NCBI GenBank assembly: GCA_005473895.2
Contig: SRJI02000014.1
Span: 33,744 to 97,743 of the forward strand
DNA from: Carideicomes alvinocaridis
GTDB lineage: Bacteria > Pseudomonadota > Alphaproteobacteria > Rhodobacterales > Rhodobacteraceae
Length of the DNA stretch: 64,000 nt
Direction: 5' to 3'
This document shows, in pieces, positions 37,463-46,263 of the stretch. Below the pieces are notes generated by a model that was given only the letters and a program-made list of their open reading frames with translations, did no database searches and was not told the origin of the DNA. How positions within the stretch are numbered: the first letter of the stretch is position 1; each line of letters opens with the position of its first letter. The position numbers and the translations under genes were made by a program.

Positions 37463-38083
37463 ATGGCGCTGCACGGCAACGCCTATTCCCGCTTCGTGGC
37501 ATGGATGAAGATCGTCCTGCCGCTGGCGGCGCTGGCCCTGCTCTCCACGCTCTTCCTGCTGTCGCGCACCACCCAGACCGACCCTGATCTGCCGTTCTCG
37601 GACGTGGACCTCGAGGACCGGATCAAGGAACAGCGGATCACCGCGCCGCACTATGCCGGCACAACCGCGAACGGCGCCTCGATCAACGTCTCCGCCCGCT
37701 CGGCCCGGCCCGATCCCGACGCGCCCGGCCGCGCCTCGGCCGAGGCGGTGGAGGCTTTGTTCCGGCTGGCCGATGGCGGCAAGGTGGAGATGCGCGCCGA
37801 CGAGGCGATCCTCGACGAGGGCGCGGACGAGGCCGAGCTGCGCGGCGGCGTCCTGGTCCAGAGCTCCACCGGCTACGAGGTGCGGACCGAACGGCTGGTC
37901 AGCGGCCTGACCGAGATGCGCGCCGAAAGCGCCGGCGAGGTCACCGGCACCGGGCCGGCCGGCCGCTTCACCGCCGGGCGCATGATCATGACCTCGGACG
38001 CCGAAACCGGTGACGTCCAATTGCGTTTCACCAACGGGGTTAAGCTGGTATACGACCCGAAACAGCAAGGATCGTCTGAATGA
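37463..38083 (+). CDS. lptC: LPS export protein LptC
   Basis: The 206-residue protein has one N-terminal membrane anchor (about 14-34, MKIVLPLAALALLSTLFLL) and a periplasmic beta-rich LptC domain (DRIKEQRITAPHYAGTT, then VVEMRAD-like strands). It links the LptBFG transporter to LptA for lipopolysaccharide transfer. AGGAGGGCG precedes ATG 37463. The stop overlaps the lptA start by 4 bases. LptF and LptG are not in this window. Confidence 0.85.
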   Translation: MALHGNAYSRFVAWMKIVLPLAALALLSTLFLLSRTTQTDPDLPFSDVDLEDRIKEQRITAPHYAGTTANGASINVSARSARPDPDAPGRASAEAVEALFRLADGGKVEMRADEAILDEGADEAELRGGVLVQSSTGYEVRTERLVSGLTEMRAESAGEVTGTGPAGRFTAGRMIMTSDAETGDVQLRFTNGVKLVYDPKQQGSSE

Positions 38084-38583
38084 AGCCCTTTGCCAACGCT
38101 CTGTTCGCCGTATTGCTGAGCTTCGCGATCGCGATCCTCGCCGCTCCCCTGCACGCGCAGGGCGCGCAGGTGAATTTCGGTGGGCTCCAGCAGGATACCG
38201 ACGCCCCGGTGGAGATCACGGCAGAAGAGCTGTCGATCAACCAGTCCGACGGCACCGCGGTCTTCACGGGTGACGTGCTGATCGTGCAGGGCGAGATGCG
38301 GCTGCAGGCGGCGAAGGTGCTGGTGGTCTACAAGGAAGGCAGCCAGTCGATTTCCCGGCTCGAGGCCACGGGCGGCGTCACGCTGGTCAGCGGCACCGAG
38401 GCCGCCGAGGCCGAGCGCGCCGATTACGACATCGATGCCGGCACTGTTCACATGCAGGGCGATGTCCTGCTGACCCAGGGCCAAAGCGCCCTGTCCTCGC
38501 AGGAGATGGTGGTCGACCTCAACGATGGCACCGCCAACATGACCGGCCGGGTCCGCACCGTGTTGCAGGGCAGCGGCGACTGA
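38080..38583 (+). CDS. lptA: LPS transport periplasmic protein LptA
   Basis: The 167-residue protein has a signal peptide (MKPFANALFAVLLSFAIAIL, cleaved after HAQ) and an OstA-like domain: APVEITAEELSINQSDG, TGDVLIVQGEMRLQAAKV and AERADYDIDAGTVHMQGDV. It forms the periplasmic bridge that carries LPS to the outer membrane. It overlaps lptC by 4 bases and shares one base with the lptB start. Confidence 0.9.
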   Translation: MKPFANALFAVLLSFAIAILAAPLHAQGAQVNFGGLQQDTDAPVEITAEELSINQSDGTAVFTGDVLIVQGEMRLQAAKVLVVYKEGSQSISRLEATGGVTLVSGTEAAEAERADYDIDAGTVHMQGDVLLTQGQSALSSQEMVVDLNDGTANMTGRVRTVLQGSGD

Positions 38584-39344
38584 TGCCCCGGCCCGACCTG
38601 ACCGTGGCGGCGGAGGGCGAATCGGGCCTGCATATCCGCAACCTGCGCAAGAGCTATTCCAAGCGCGTGGTGATCCGCGACGTCTCGGTCGATCTGAACC
38701 GCGGCGAGGTGGTGGCGCTGCTCGGGCCCAACGGCTCGGGCAAGACGACGACCTTCTACGCCGTGGCCGGGCTGGTCTATCCCGAGGCCGGCCAGGTGAT
38801 CATCGACGGCGAGGACGTGACCAGCCTGCCCATGTACCGGCGCGCCAAGCGGGGCATCGGCTACCTGCCGCAGGAAATGTCGATCTTTCGCGGGCTCAGC
38901 GTCGAGGACAACATCGCCGCCATCCTCGATATCAGCCAGAAGGACCGCTACAAGCGCCGCGAACGGCTGGAGGAGCTGCTGAGCGACTTCTCCATCGAGC
39001 ATCTGCGCCGCGCCCCCGCGCTGGCCCTCTCCGGCGGGGAGCGGCGGCGGGTGGAGATCGCGCGCTGTCTTGCCGCCGATCCGAAATACCTGCTGCTCGA
39101 CGAACCCTTCGCCGGGGTGGACCCGATCTCGGTCGGCGATATCCGGCACCTGGTCGCGGATCTCAAGAAGCGGGGAATCGGGGTCCTGATCACCGACCAC
39201 AACGTGCGCGAGACGCTGGAGATCGTGGATCGCGCCTACATCCTGCATGACGGCGGCGTCCTGATGTCCGGCACCCCCGACGAGGTCGTGCGGAACGAAA
39301 ATGTGCGCAGGGTCTACCTGGGCGACAATTTCCGCATTTCCTGA
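38583..39344 (+). CDS. lptB: LPS export ABC transporter ATPase LptB
   Basis: The 253-residue ATPase has Walker A GPNGSGKTT, signature ALSGGERRRVEIAR, Walker B LLLDEPFAGVDPI and the H-loop in LITDHNVRETL. The LptB-type region GIGYLPQEMSIFRGLSVEDNI is clear. It powers LPS extraction from the inner membrane with LptFG. Its start overlaps the lptA stop by one base. Confidence 0.95.
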   Translation: MPRPDLTVAAEGESGLHIRNLRKSYSKRVVIRDVSVDLNRGEVVALLGPNGSGKTTTFYAVAGLVYPEAGQVIIDGEDVTSLPMYRRAKRGIGYLPQEMSIFRGLSVEDNIAAILDISQKDRYKRRERLEELLSDFSIEHLRRAPALALSGGERRRVEIARCLAADPKYLLLDEPFAGVDPISVGDIRHLVADLKKRGIGVLITDHNVRETLEIVDRAYILHDGGVLMSGTPDEVVRNENVRRVYLGDNFRIS

Positions 39345-39476
39345 CCGGCGGCCCAGGCGGATTCCGCTGTCTTCCCCGTGGCATGGACGCCGCGACCGGA
39401 CCCGGCGGCGGCGTCGCGGCCCCCGCGTGATGCCGTTCCGGCAACGCAGTTTTCACCGCGCATTTTCCGCTTTGCA

Positions 39477-39506
39477 TTGACAGGTCGGCCCGCGCACCCC
39501 TCAAAT
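39477..39506 (+). promoter_or_regulatory. Possible sigma70-type promoter of hpf
   Basis: TTGACA at 39477-39482 is a perfect -35 element, with TCAAAT at 39501-39506 as a 4-of-6 -10 at 18-base spacing. It lies about 180 bases before hpf. Confidence 0.4.
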
Positions 39507-39604
39507 GGAGCCATGACAATCCTTGGGTCCGCGATGCCTGGCAATTCGTCGCCTGCCCCCGGGTACGGGGGGCTGCCGGCCCGGGATTCGTCCCTATCTC
39601 TGTC

Positions 39605-39621
39605 TTGGAACTGACTTTGCG
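39605..39621 (+). promoter_or_regulatory. Possible sigma54-type promoter of hpf
   Basis: TTGGAACTGACTTTGCG has the -24 GG and -12 GC with the required ten bases between and TT before GC. It lies 70 bases before hpf. The -24 part (GGAAC rather than GGCAC) is imperfect, and one such match can occur by chance. Confidence 0.3.
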
Positions 39622-39687
39622 CGGCGGGGGCGTGTCCGCCCCGGTGCGCGCGGGGTTCACCCGAGGCCGACAACAAGAGGAGTGGCC

Positions 39688-40263
39688 ATGCGCTATCAGA
39701 TCACCGGAAAACAAATCGACATCGGCGAGGCGCTGCAAACCCATGTTCAGGACGAACTGGGACTGGCGGTCAGCAAGTATGCCGAACGACCGACCGATGC
39801 CAATGTGACCTTTTCCAAGTCTGCGCATGAATATGTCTGCGAGGCGACGGTGCACCTTTCGACCGGACTCACCGCCCAGGCCAAGGCCCATGCCAATGAA
39901 ATCTATGCAGCTTTCGACGCCTGCAACGAGAAGATGGAGAAGCAGCTGAGGCGCTATAAGCGGCGTCTGAAAGACCATCACAAGACCCGGGCGGAGCCTG
40001 TTGAAGTCTCCGGGGCTTCCTCGTATATCCTCGCCGCCAACCAGGCCCCGGAAGAATCGGAGCCTGACACGCTTCAGCCCATCATCGTGGCTGAGATGGA
40101 AACCAAGATCCCCTCGCTCTCTGTCGGCGAGGCCGTGATGCAGATGGAGCTGGCCGGCGCCCCGGTGCTGGTCTTTCGCAATGAGGGTAAGAAAGGCGTG
40201 AACGTCGTGTATCGGCGGGACGACGGCAATATTGGCTGGATCGAACCCCAGGATACCGCCTGA
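39688..40263 (+). CDS. hpf: Long-form ribosome hibernation promoting factor
   Basis: The 191-residue protein has an N-terminal S30AE/YfiA domain (1-100; RYQITGKQIDIGEALQTHV) and a C-terminal dimerization domain (130-191; ending VVYRRDDGNIGWIEPQ). The long form joins two 70S ribosomes into an inactive 100S dimer in stationary phase. ATG 39688 follows AGAGGAG. It is followed 36 bases on by ptsN. The usual upstream rpoN is absent here. Confidence 0.93.
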   Translation: MRYQITGKQIDIGEALQTHVQDELGLAVSKYAERPTDANVTFSKSAHEYVCEATVHLSTGLTAQAKAHANEIYAAFDACNEKMEKQLRRYKRRLKDHHKTRAEPVEVSGASSYILAANQAPEESEPDTLQPIIVAEMETKIPSLSVGEAVMQMELAGAPVLVFRNEGKKGVNVVYRRDDGNIGWIEPQDTA

Positions 40264-40299
40264 CACGCGCCTTCAGAGGAGCCGGGGATAGGGGCGCCC

Positions 40300-40764
40300 A
40301 TGAAGCTTGAGACTTTGCTGAAACCGCGCGCCGTCAAGGTGAACGCGACCTGTTCCAGCAAGAAGCGGGTCATGCACGATCTGGCGGACCTCGGGGCGGA
40401 GGCCTATGGCTTCGACGCGTCCGATGCGCTGCACGCGCTGCTGGCGCGCGAATCCCTCGGACCCACCGGCGTGGGACAGGGCGTGGCCCTGCCCCATGCC
40501 CGGCTGCCGGGCCTCGACGAGGTGGTGGGCGTTTTCCTGTTGCTGGAGAACCCGATCGACTTCGACGCGGTGGACCGCCAGAAGGTGGATATCCTGTTTG
40601 CCCTCTTCGCCCCCGAAGAGGCGGGGGTGGAGCATCTCAAGGCGCTGGCGCTGGTGTCGCGCACCCTGCGGGACGGCGGGCTCTGCGCCAAGCTGCGGGC
40701 CAATCCCGATCCGGCCAAGCTCTATACCATCCTGACGGAGGCGCAGTCGGCCCAGGCGGCCTGA
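40300..40764 (+). CDS. ptsN: Nitrogen PTS EIIA component
   Basis: The 154-residue EIIA-Ntr protein has the phospho-accepting histidine in GVALPHARLPGL and the typical fold start LETLLKPRAVKVNA. It takes phosphate from NPr and regulates potassium, nitrogen and carbon responses by protein contact. It lies after hpf in the common order and is followed by a clear terminator. The other PTS-Ntr genes are not in the window. Confidence 0.93.
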   Translation: MKLETLLKPRAVKVNATCSSKKRVMHDLADLGAEAYGFDASDALHALLARESLGPTGVGQGVALPHARLPGLDEVVGVFLLLENPIDFDAVDRQKVDILFALFAPEEAGVEHLKALALVSRTLRDGGLCAKLRANPDPAKLYTILTEAQSAQAA

Positions 40765-40791
40765 CCCGCCCCCCCCCGTTGCAGAACACGG

Positions 40792-40821
40792 ACGCCTGGT
40801 CACGCTCGACCGGGCGTTTTT
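40792..40821 (+). terminator. Intrinsic terminator after ptsN
   Basis: ACGCCTGGTC and GACCGGGCGT form a 10-bp stem with one G-T pair and a six-base loop, followed by TTTTT ending at 40821. It lies between convergent ptsN and the sulfotransferase-like gene. Confidence 0.9.
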
Positions 40822-40843
40822 CGTCTCTCACCGCCGGGCCGCT

Positions 40844-42274
40844 CTACCCGGCCTGCCAGTCACCGAAGCCGAAGACCATGTAGTCCCGGCCGTAGACATC
40901 GCGGGCCAGCGCCTCCAGCTCCGGATCGTGGATCTCGGCCAGGGTAAAGGGCGCGTCGGGCGGGGCCTCCGCCGGCTCCGCGTCCACCGGGGCGCCCACC
41001 TGCCGCGCCAGCACCGGCAGCCAGGCGGTCATCTCCTGCTCGCGAATGATCATGTCGGGCAGGGCGAATTCGGTCATGCCCTGCAGCACGGCAAGCTGGC
41101 TGGCCCAGTGGGCATCCACCCGCACCCCGGTCTGGCCGGCGAGGTTGGCCTTGAGAAAGGCCAGGAACCCGGCAAAGGCCAGGCGGTGGGCGGCGGCATC
41201 ATAGCCCGGATCGGGCAGCGCCTCTGGCAGGTCCAGCCCGTGATGGCGGCGCAGCACGCGGCGAATCCGGCCGAAGCCGCCGGGCCCGGTGGACAGGATC
41301 CGTTCGCAGAACACGGCGTGGGCGCGGGCCAGGGGATGACGGATCACGGCAAAGCTGCGGTGCCCGGGTGCGCCGCGCATCCACTGGCGCAGGGTCTTCT
41401 GTGTAAAGCCCTGCTGCAATTCCTCGACCGCGGCCCCGTCGATCGCGGCAAGCCAGCGCTCCACCTCGCGCTCCGGCCCGCCGCGCACCGGCAGGCACAG
41501 CAGCCCCGAGCGCGGCGCGGCGACATAGCCGGGCACCATCGGCCCGCGCCGCGGCTCGAAATTCGGGGTGCGGTTCAGGTTGAAGCGGTCGAGCCGGGCC
41601 AGCGCCTGCTCCATCTCCGGGGCGTTCGCGACCTTCTCGGTCACCGGCTCGGGGTTCTGCCGCTTCAGCGACCGGTCGAGTGCCTCCAGCGCACGGCCCG
41701 ACCCGAGGAACTTCGCCAGCCCGTTCATCACCGCAAGGTCCTGCAGGTCCTCGTAGGCCACGTAGAAGGCCGTCTGCCCGCTGGCCTGCAGCCGGTTCAG
41801 CAGCATCACCTGGAAGGCCTGCAGCGCGGCCATATGCGCCTCGAACTCCGCCGCATCGAAGGCTGCCAGCCCTTCCTTGCGCTTCGCCACGTTGGTCAGC
41901 TTCCACTGGTTGGTCTGCTGGGCGATCTTGCGCGAGACGTAGCTGTCCAGCGGGTTGCGGGTCAGCACCACCTTGGCGCAGCGCGGATCGTCCAGCGCGA
42001 TGTCCAGCACCCGGGGATCGTGGTCGTGGAAGAAGCGGAAGCCGCCCACGCCCGGCTCGGCCTTCACCGCCTCGATCAGCCGGGCGGGATCGGCGTCGCG
42101 CGCGCCCTGGTCGAGCCCCAGCAGCTCCTCTCGGTTGGGGTAGCCGATGAAATGCGGATTGAACGCCTCGCCATGGCAGGACAGGTCGGGAAAGGCGTTG
42201 AGGTTCGCCTCGAGGAAGTTCGACCCGGTGCGCATCTCGGCAAAGACGATGAAGTAGTCGAAGGGCTGGGTCAT
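40844..42274 (-). CDS. Sulfotransferase-like protein, apparently with two related halves
   Basis: The 476-residue protein starts with a PAPS-type loop, YFIVFAEMRTGSNFLEANL (about 7-25), and VVLTRNPLDSYVSRK, as in NodH/Stf0-like sulfotransferases. The second half has another sulfotransferase-like segment, HRSFAVIRHPLARAHAVFCERIL, without a clear matching 5' loop. It may be a fusion of two sulfotransferase modules with one active. No signal peptide is present. It is the last gene of the minus-strand glycosyltransferase group, four bases after the GT14-like gene, suggesting sulfation of the glycan. Confidence 0.75.
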   Translation of the reverse strand: MTQPFDYFIVFAEMRTGSNFLEANLNAFPDLSCHGEAFNPHFIGYPNREELLGLDQGARDADPARLIEAVKAEPGVGGFRFFHDHDPRVLDIALDDPRCAKVVLTRNPLDSYVSRKIAQQTNQWKLTNVAKRKEGLAAFDAAEFEAHMAALQAFQVMLLNRLQASGQTAFYVAYEDLQDLAVMNGLAKFLGSGRALEALDRSLKRQNPEPVTEKVANAPEMEQALARLDRFNLNRTPNFEPRRGPMVPGYVAAPRSGLLCLPVRGGPEREVERWLAAIDGAAVEELQQGFTQKTLRQWMRGAPGHRSFAVIRHPLARAHAVFCERILSTGPGGFGRIRRVLRRHHGLDLPEALPDPGYDAAAHRLAFAGFLAFLKANLAGQTGVRVDAHWASQLAVLQGMTEFALPDMIIREQEMTAWLPVLARQVGAPVDAEPAEAPPDAPFTLAEIHDPELEALARDVYGRDYMVFGFGDWQAG

Positions 42275-42278
42275 GCGG

Positions 42279-43982
42279 TCACTTCACCAGGTAGGGGCGC
42301 CGGCCCGCGGGCATCGGCCGGGCCAGCCCGCGATCGGCCGGGAAATCGCCCATGAGATAGGGATGCATCCCCTGGTTCTTGAGGTTCTGCAGGAACTGCC
42401 CGAAGCCGTCGAGCTCGGTCAGTTTCGGCGCCTCGGCCAGCCGCCGCAATTGCCGCGAGCCGATCTCGTCGATGATGGCCTGCAGTGGCTCCATCGGGGC
42501 CTCGACGAATTCCGCCATGGACCAGATGCGGATCCGTGCCTTCACCCAGGGCGAGCGCAGGATGTCGAGATGCTTGTGCTCCACCTTCTGCAGCAGCGCC
42601 GCCTCGCGCCGCAGCTCGGCGAAATTGCGGTTCGACTTGAAGAGCGGCACCGCCCAGGCCCCCGAGACGACGGAGATCTGCGCGTTCGGATCCTTCGCGA
42701 TCGACCACGAGATCGCCTGGTTGTCGGCCGGGCCGAACTGGAAGATCTGCCGCTCGCCCCTTGTGTTCCAGATCAGGTTCGTCAGAAAGGCGCGCGGGTT
42801 CATGTCGCGCAGCCCCGCGCTGTCGGAGAGCGCGCCGTTGATCACCCGCTGTCCGCCCGCGAACTCCGCCCGCTCCGGCGCGTAGAGGTGGCCGTGGACC
42901 CGGGCCCCGGTCGCCCGCGCCAGCCAGCTTTCCCAGTCCTCGAACAGCTCCGCGAAGCCCTCGAAGACCGAATACTGGCCCGAGGTCATCCCGTTCTCCC
43001 AATCCTCGTTGGGAAAGCGGCTGTGCATGTAGAGACCCGCGCGCCCCTTGGTCCGCCGGTCCACCGCCTTGGCGAAGATGCGGTCGATTTTGCCGGGATT
43101 GGGCTCCGTCTGGCGCGCGATACCGGCATTGTCTCCCAGGAACGCCTCGTACAGCCGGTCGGCATGGGGCCAGATCTTGCGCGCCACGAAGCAGTCCGAG
43201 CGGCGCAGCAATTGCAGGTGGTCGTCGTAGAAGATGTGCGGTTTGCCCTGGAAGTCAAACTTGGACAGCGTCAGCGAGCGGCTTTCGATATTGGTGGAAT
43301 AGAGCCGGGCGAGGGTCTGGAAATAGCTTTCGTCGGGGATCCAGACCTGCCGGAAGAAACGGTCATAGGCCGGCCGCTCGGGGTCTTCGAGGATCGCCGA
43401 CAGGGTCTGCCGGGTCAGGCACCACCACTGGCTGCCCATATGCGGCACGATCCCGTTCGGCATCCGCCGGCGCAGCCCCAGCCGCCGCTGCAGGGCGACA
43501 TAACGGTCGAAGAGATAGCGGTGCCGCTTCCACGCGAAGGGAAAGCGCAGGGTGAACCGCTCCTCGTCCAGCCCGCCCACGGTCCAGGGCACCTCGTGGG
43601 TCGTGGCGCTTTCGATGAAGTCGGTGCGCGGCCGCTCGGCCAGGTAATCCGCCAGCTCCTGCACCGGGCGCAGCGGCAGGCAGGAGCCCGAGGCGAGGTA
43701 GACGTGGCGCACGTCGGGAAAGTCGCGCAGCATGACCTCCGCCGCCTCCTGGCTGGCCGAGACGATGCCCCAGGTCCCCCATTCACAGCGGTGCCGGGTG
43801 ATGAAGCGCAGCTCGGGCAGGTCCGCCAGCGATTTCCGGAAGGCCCGCCAGGTGGCGCGCGGCACCTTTCGGTCGGCGTGAATCACCACCGGGCAGCCGG
43901 CGCGCGCCCAGTGCCGGGCCACCTGCTCCGCCCGGCCGAGCGCGGTGTGCACGAGCATCACGATGCCCACGTTGGAGCTCAT
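42279..43982 (-). CDS. Core-2/I-branching-type glycosyltransferase (GT14-like) with C-terminal extension
   Basis: The 567-residue protein begins with VGIVMLVHTALGRAEQVARHW and continues with FITRHRCEWGTWGIVSASQEA and HVYLASGSCLPLRPV, the pattern of Branch/GT14 N-acetylglucosaminyl- or xylosyltransferases (about 1-260). The remaining 300 residues form a domain I recognise only as common in roseobacter relatives, with no known function. ATG 43982 overlaps the stop of the upstream GT2 gene by 4 bases. It lies four bases before the sulfotransferase-like gene, so the two act together on one polymer. Confidence 0.78.
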   Translation of the reverse strand: MSSNVGIVMLVHTALGRAEQVARHWARAGCPVVIHADRKVPRATWRAFRKSLADLPELRFITRHRCEWGTWGIVSASQEAAEVMLRDFPDVRHVYLASGSCLPLRPVQELADYLAERPRTDFIESATTHEVPWTVGGLDEERFTLRFPFAWKRHRYLFDRYVALQRRLGLRRRMPNGIVPHMGSQWWCLTRQTLSAILEDPERPAYDRFFRQVWIPDESYFQTLARLYSTNIESRSLTLSKFDFQGKPHIFYDDHLQLLRRSDCFVARKIWPHADRLYEAFLGDNAGIARQTEPNPGKIDRIFAKAVDRRTKGRAGLYMHSRFPNEDWENGMTSGQYSVFEGFAELFEDWESWLARATGARVHGHLYAPERAEFAGGQRVINGALSDSAGLRDMNPRAFLTNLIWNTRGERQIFQFGPADNQAISWSIAKDPNAQISVVSGAWAVPLFKSNRNFAELRREAALLQKVEHKHLDILRSPWVKARIRIWSMAEFVEAPMEPLQAIIDEIGSRQLRRLAEAPKLTELDGFGQFLQNLKNQGMHPYLMGDFPADRGLARPMPAGRRPYLVK

Positions 43983-44989
43983 GCCCAGTTCCCCTTGGAC
44001 ATGAGGCCCAGGATCTCGAGTTGGCGCCAGTTGATGAACTTCTCCGACCACTTGCACCAGAGCTCGGGGTTCTCCTCCAGCGTGGCGGCATAGGCCTTGT
44101 ACTCGACCGAGCCGGAATAATGCTGCCCGCGCTCCAGCTCTTCCTGCGCCTTGCCGGTGAAGGTCGACAGGAACTTGGTATGCAGCAGCACGCCCGAGGC
44201 CTTTTCACCCCCCCATTCGTCGTAGACCAGGTTCAGCCCGCGCGGGAGCAGCATGTGGGTGGACGACACATAGGCATAGCGCCGGTCCCATTTCACCAGC
44301 GGGATCTTGTTGAGCGCCGGCGCCCGCTCCGGCTGGTCGGGGAAGAACACCCGCGCCCGCGGCCCGCCCTGGATCCACAGGTTGCCGAAGCGCTTGTTCT
44401 TGGTGATCGTGTAATTGCCGCTGTCGAACCACGACGCGATTTCCAGCGGGTCCTGCCCGGCGGCATAGGGCTGATCGTTGAGCCGCCCCTTGGGATACAT
44501 GTCCAGCAGCATGGCCGAGAAGGACTTGATCGACGACGCGTCCAGCCAGTCGGTCAGCGCGCGCAGCGGTCGGGTGTCGCAGAACGGGTAGAGAAACAGC
44601 TCGTCCGGGTCCACGACCAGCGTCCAGTGGCCATGCGCGTGCTGCCATTGCAGCCAGTTCAGCCAGTCGACCCCGAACCGCGCCCGCTTGTAGCTTTGGG
44701 TGGTGTGCCAGACCGAAACGTCCGGCTGCTCGGCCAGGTAATCGGCCGAGCCGTCGGTGGAATCGTTATCCACCATGAGGAAGTGATTGACCCCCATATC
44801 CCTGTAATACTTCAGGAAATAGGGCAGGCGGACCCGTTCGTTGCGCAGGGTGGAAAAGACGAGGATGTCGCCCGGCCGGATCTGTGCCGTGCGGTCGGCG
44901 ATGGCCCGCAGCTCCCGCCGCTTGCGAAAGGCGCGGATGCGCCAGCGCTTGCGCTGAAGCCGTAACCTGTAGGATTGCCAGGCGCCCAA
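43979..44989 (-). CDS. Glycosyltransferase family 2 protein
   Basis: The 336-residue protein has a GT-A fold of the Glyco_tranf_2_4 group: ILVFSTLRNERVRLPYFLKYY, FLMVDNDSTDGSADYL and the metal-binding LVVDPDELFLYPF. The start is TTG 44989, preceded by AGGGGA; ATG 44996 is in another frame. It has no membrane segment. The sugar and acceptor are unknown. It overlaps the GT14-like gene and so belongs to the same polysaccharide operon. Confidence 0.82.
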   Translation of the reverse strand: MGAWQSYRLRLQRKRWRIRAFRKRRELRAIADRTAQIRPGDILVFSTLRNERVRLPYFLKYYRDMGVNHFLMVDNDSTDGSADYLAEQPDVSVWHTTQSYKRARFGVDWLNWLQWQHAHGHWTLVVDPDELFLYPFCDTRPLRALTDWLDASSIKSFSAMLLDMYPKGRLNDQPYAAGQDPLEIASWFDSGNYTITKNKRFGNLWIQGGPRARVFFPDQPERAPALNKIPLVKWDRRYAYVSSTHMLLPRGLNLVYDEWGGEKASGVLLHTKFLSTFTGKAQEELERGQHYSGSVEYKAYAATLEENPELWCKWSEKFINWRQLEILGLMSKGNWA

Positions 44990-45038
44990 CCGTCATCCCC
45001 TCTGGCCCGGGTTGCGCCCCGGTGGCAGGCCGCCCCTA

Positions 45039-46196
45039 TCACGTCATGCTTAGCACAACATTGAAATGGCTGCTCCAGTCCGGCGGCGTGAAATCCCGTC
45101 CCGCCCGGGTCGTGCCTGTCTTGCCTGCGCTCCGGCGTTCCGCCAGGCCTGTTATCGTTCGCCGCCAAAGATACCTGTCCGTGACCTTTGCGTAAATGGG
45201 AATGTCGCCAAGCACTTCGCGGCAGATGGGCAGGTCGTTGCAGACCACCGGCACGCCAAGCGCGGCGGCCTCGATCGGCGGCAGGCCGTAGCCTTCGGCC
45301 AGGCTGGGAAACAGCAACCCGGCCGAGCCCTGCAGCAGCGCCGCCACCGCCGCATCGCCCAGCCCGGCATGTTCCGTCACCGACCGGCCGATCAGCGGAG
45401 AGCTGTCCAGCCGCCGGAACAGCGATTCATTGCGCCAGCCGCGCGTGCCGCAGATCAGCAGCCTGGGCATCCGCTCCGGCGGGGTCGAATGCGACATCTC
45501 CTCCCAGAAATCCAGCATCAGGGCGTGGTTCTTGCGCGGCTCGATGGTGCCCAGGATGACGAAATAGGCGCTGTCGGGGGGCAGGCCGGGGGGCAGGCCG
45601 GCCGGGTCTGGGGTGACCGGATCGTATCCCAGATGCGCCACGGCGATCCGGGGCGCGCGGTGGCCGGCATGGCGCAGGATGTCGTCGCGGGTGACGGCGG
45701 AATTGCACAGCAGCAGGTCGGCATTGCGTAGCGCCCGGCGGAACAGCGAGGCAAAGCGCTCCGGCGTGCCGCGGCGCTGGAATTCCGGCAGGTCGAGCGG
45801 GATCGTGTCGTGCAGGAAGATGGCGATGCGCGCGCCCGGCACGGTCCGCACCGCGCTCAGCACCCGCTGGCTGATATTGCTGTGCCCGATATTCAGGTAG
45901 GCCGTGCCCTCGGGCAGGTGCTGGCGCAGCATGCGGCCCAGGAAGGTCGGGCGGCACCGGGCCAGCGCCAGCTCCCGCAGCCGCGATTCCGCCGCCTGTC
46001 GGTCGCGCTCCTGCCGCAGCGCCAGCCGCGAAAGCGTCCCCGGCTCGCCCCAGTCGTCGCTGCGGATGCGCTCCAGCGCCGCGCAGGCGCCGTCGCGGTC
46101 CAGCAGGATGTATCCGAAGGCGCTGCGGGCGAGGGCGAAGAAGGCGACTTCGCTCCGGCACAATTCCCGCAGGTAGGCGAACTCGACCCGGTCCAC
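45039..46196 (-). CDS. Glycosyltransferase family 4 protein with an unusual start
   Basis: From GTG 46196 the protein has 385 residues: a GT-B N-terminal part (AIFLHDTIPLDLPEFQRRG, LLLCNSAVTRDDILRHAG) and a nucleotide-sugar-binding half with ILGTIEPRKNHALMLDFWEE and FPSLAEGYGLPPIEAAALG. Family members normally begin with a strand like LLDITRLISRAG, which is encoded in frame just upstream of GTG 46196, yet no ATG, GTG or TTG occurs there before a stop codon inside galE. A CTG or ATT start overlapping the galE end is possible, or a disrupted N terminus. Confidence 0.8.
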   Translation of the reverse strand: MDRVEFAYLRELCRSEVAFFALARSAFGYILLDRDGACAALERIRSDDWGEPGTLSRLALRQERDRQAAESRLRELALARCRPTFLGRMLRQHLPEGTAYLNIGHSNISQRVLSAVRTVPGARIAIFLHDTIPLDLPEFQRRGTPERFASLFRRALRNADLLLCNSAVTRDDILRHAGHRAPRIAVAHLGYDPVTPDPAGLPPGLPPDSAYFVILGTIEPRKNHALMLDFWEEMSHSTPPERMPRLLICGTRGWRNESLFRRLDSSPLIGRSVTEHAGLGDAAVAALLQGSAGLLFPSLAEGYGLPPIEAAALGVPVVCNDLPICREVLGDIPIYAKVTDRYLWRRTITGLAERRSAGKTGTTRAGRDFTPPDWSSHFNVVLSMT

Positions 46197-46263
46197 TCCG
46201 GTCAGAACCCGCCCGGCGCGGCTGATCAGCCTGGTTATGTCCAGAAGCCGCGCGGGCGGCGGG

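Larger units (their letters stand above)
39345..39687. other. Intergenic region lptB/hpf without rpoN
   Basis: In many proteobacteria rpoN lies between lptB and hpf; here there is a 343-base gap without a convincing gene. It holds an inverted repeat (39389-39396 with 39413-39420, no T-run), a sigma70-like promoter and a sigma54-like element, both reading toward hpf. So hpf-ptsN probably has its own control. Confidence 0.6.

Noticed and set aside
39389..39420. Inverted repeat as a terminator for lptB
   Set aside because: The loop is 16 bases and no T-run follows, so an intrinsic terminator is not supported.
40769..40777. Run of nine C after ptsN
   Set aside because: It lies between the ptsN stop and its terminator, so a change of length should not affect a protein.
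44766..44996. ATG 44996 as start of the GT2 gene
   Set aside because: It lies in a different frame from the glycosyltransferase, and its own frame encodes no recognisable protein.
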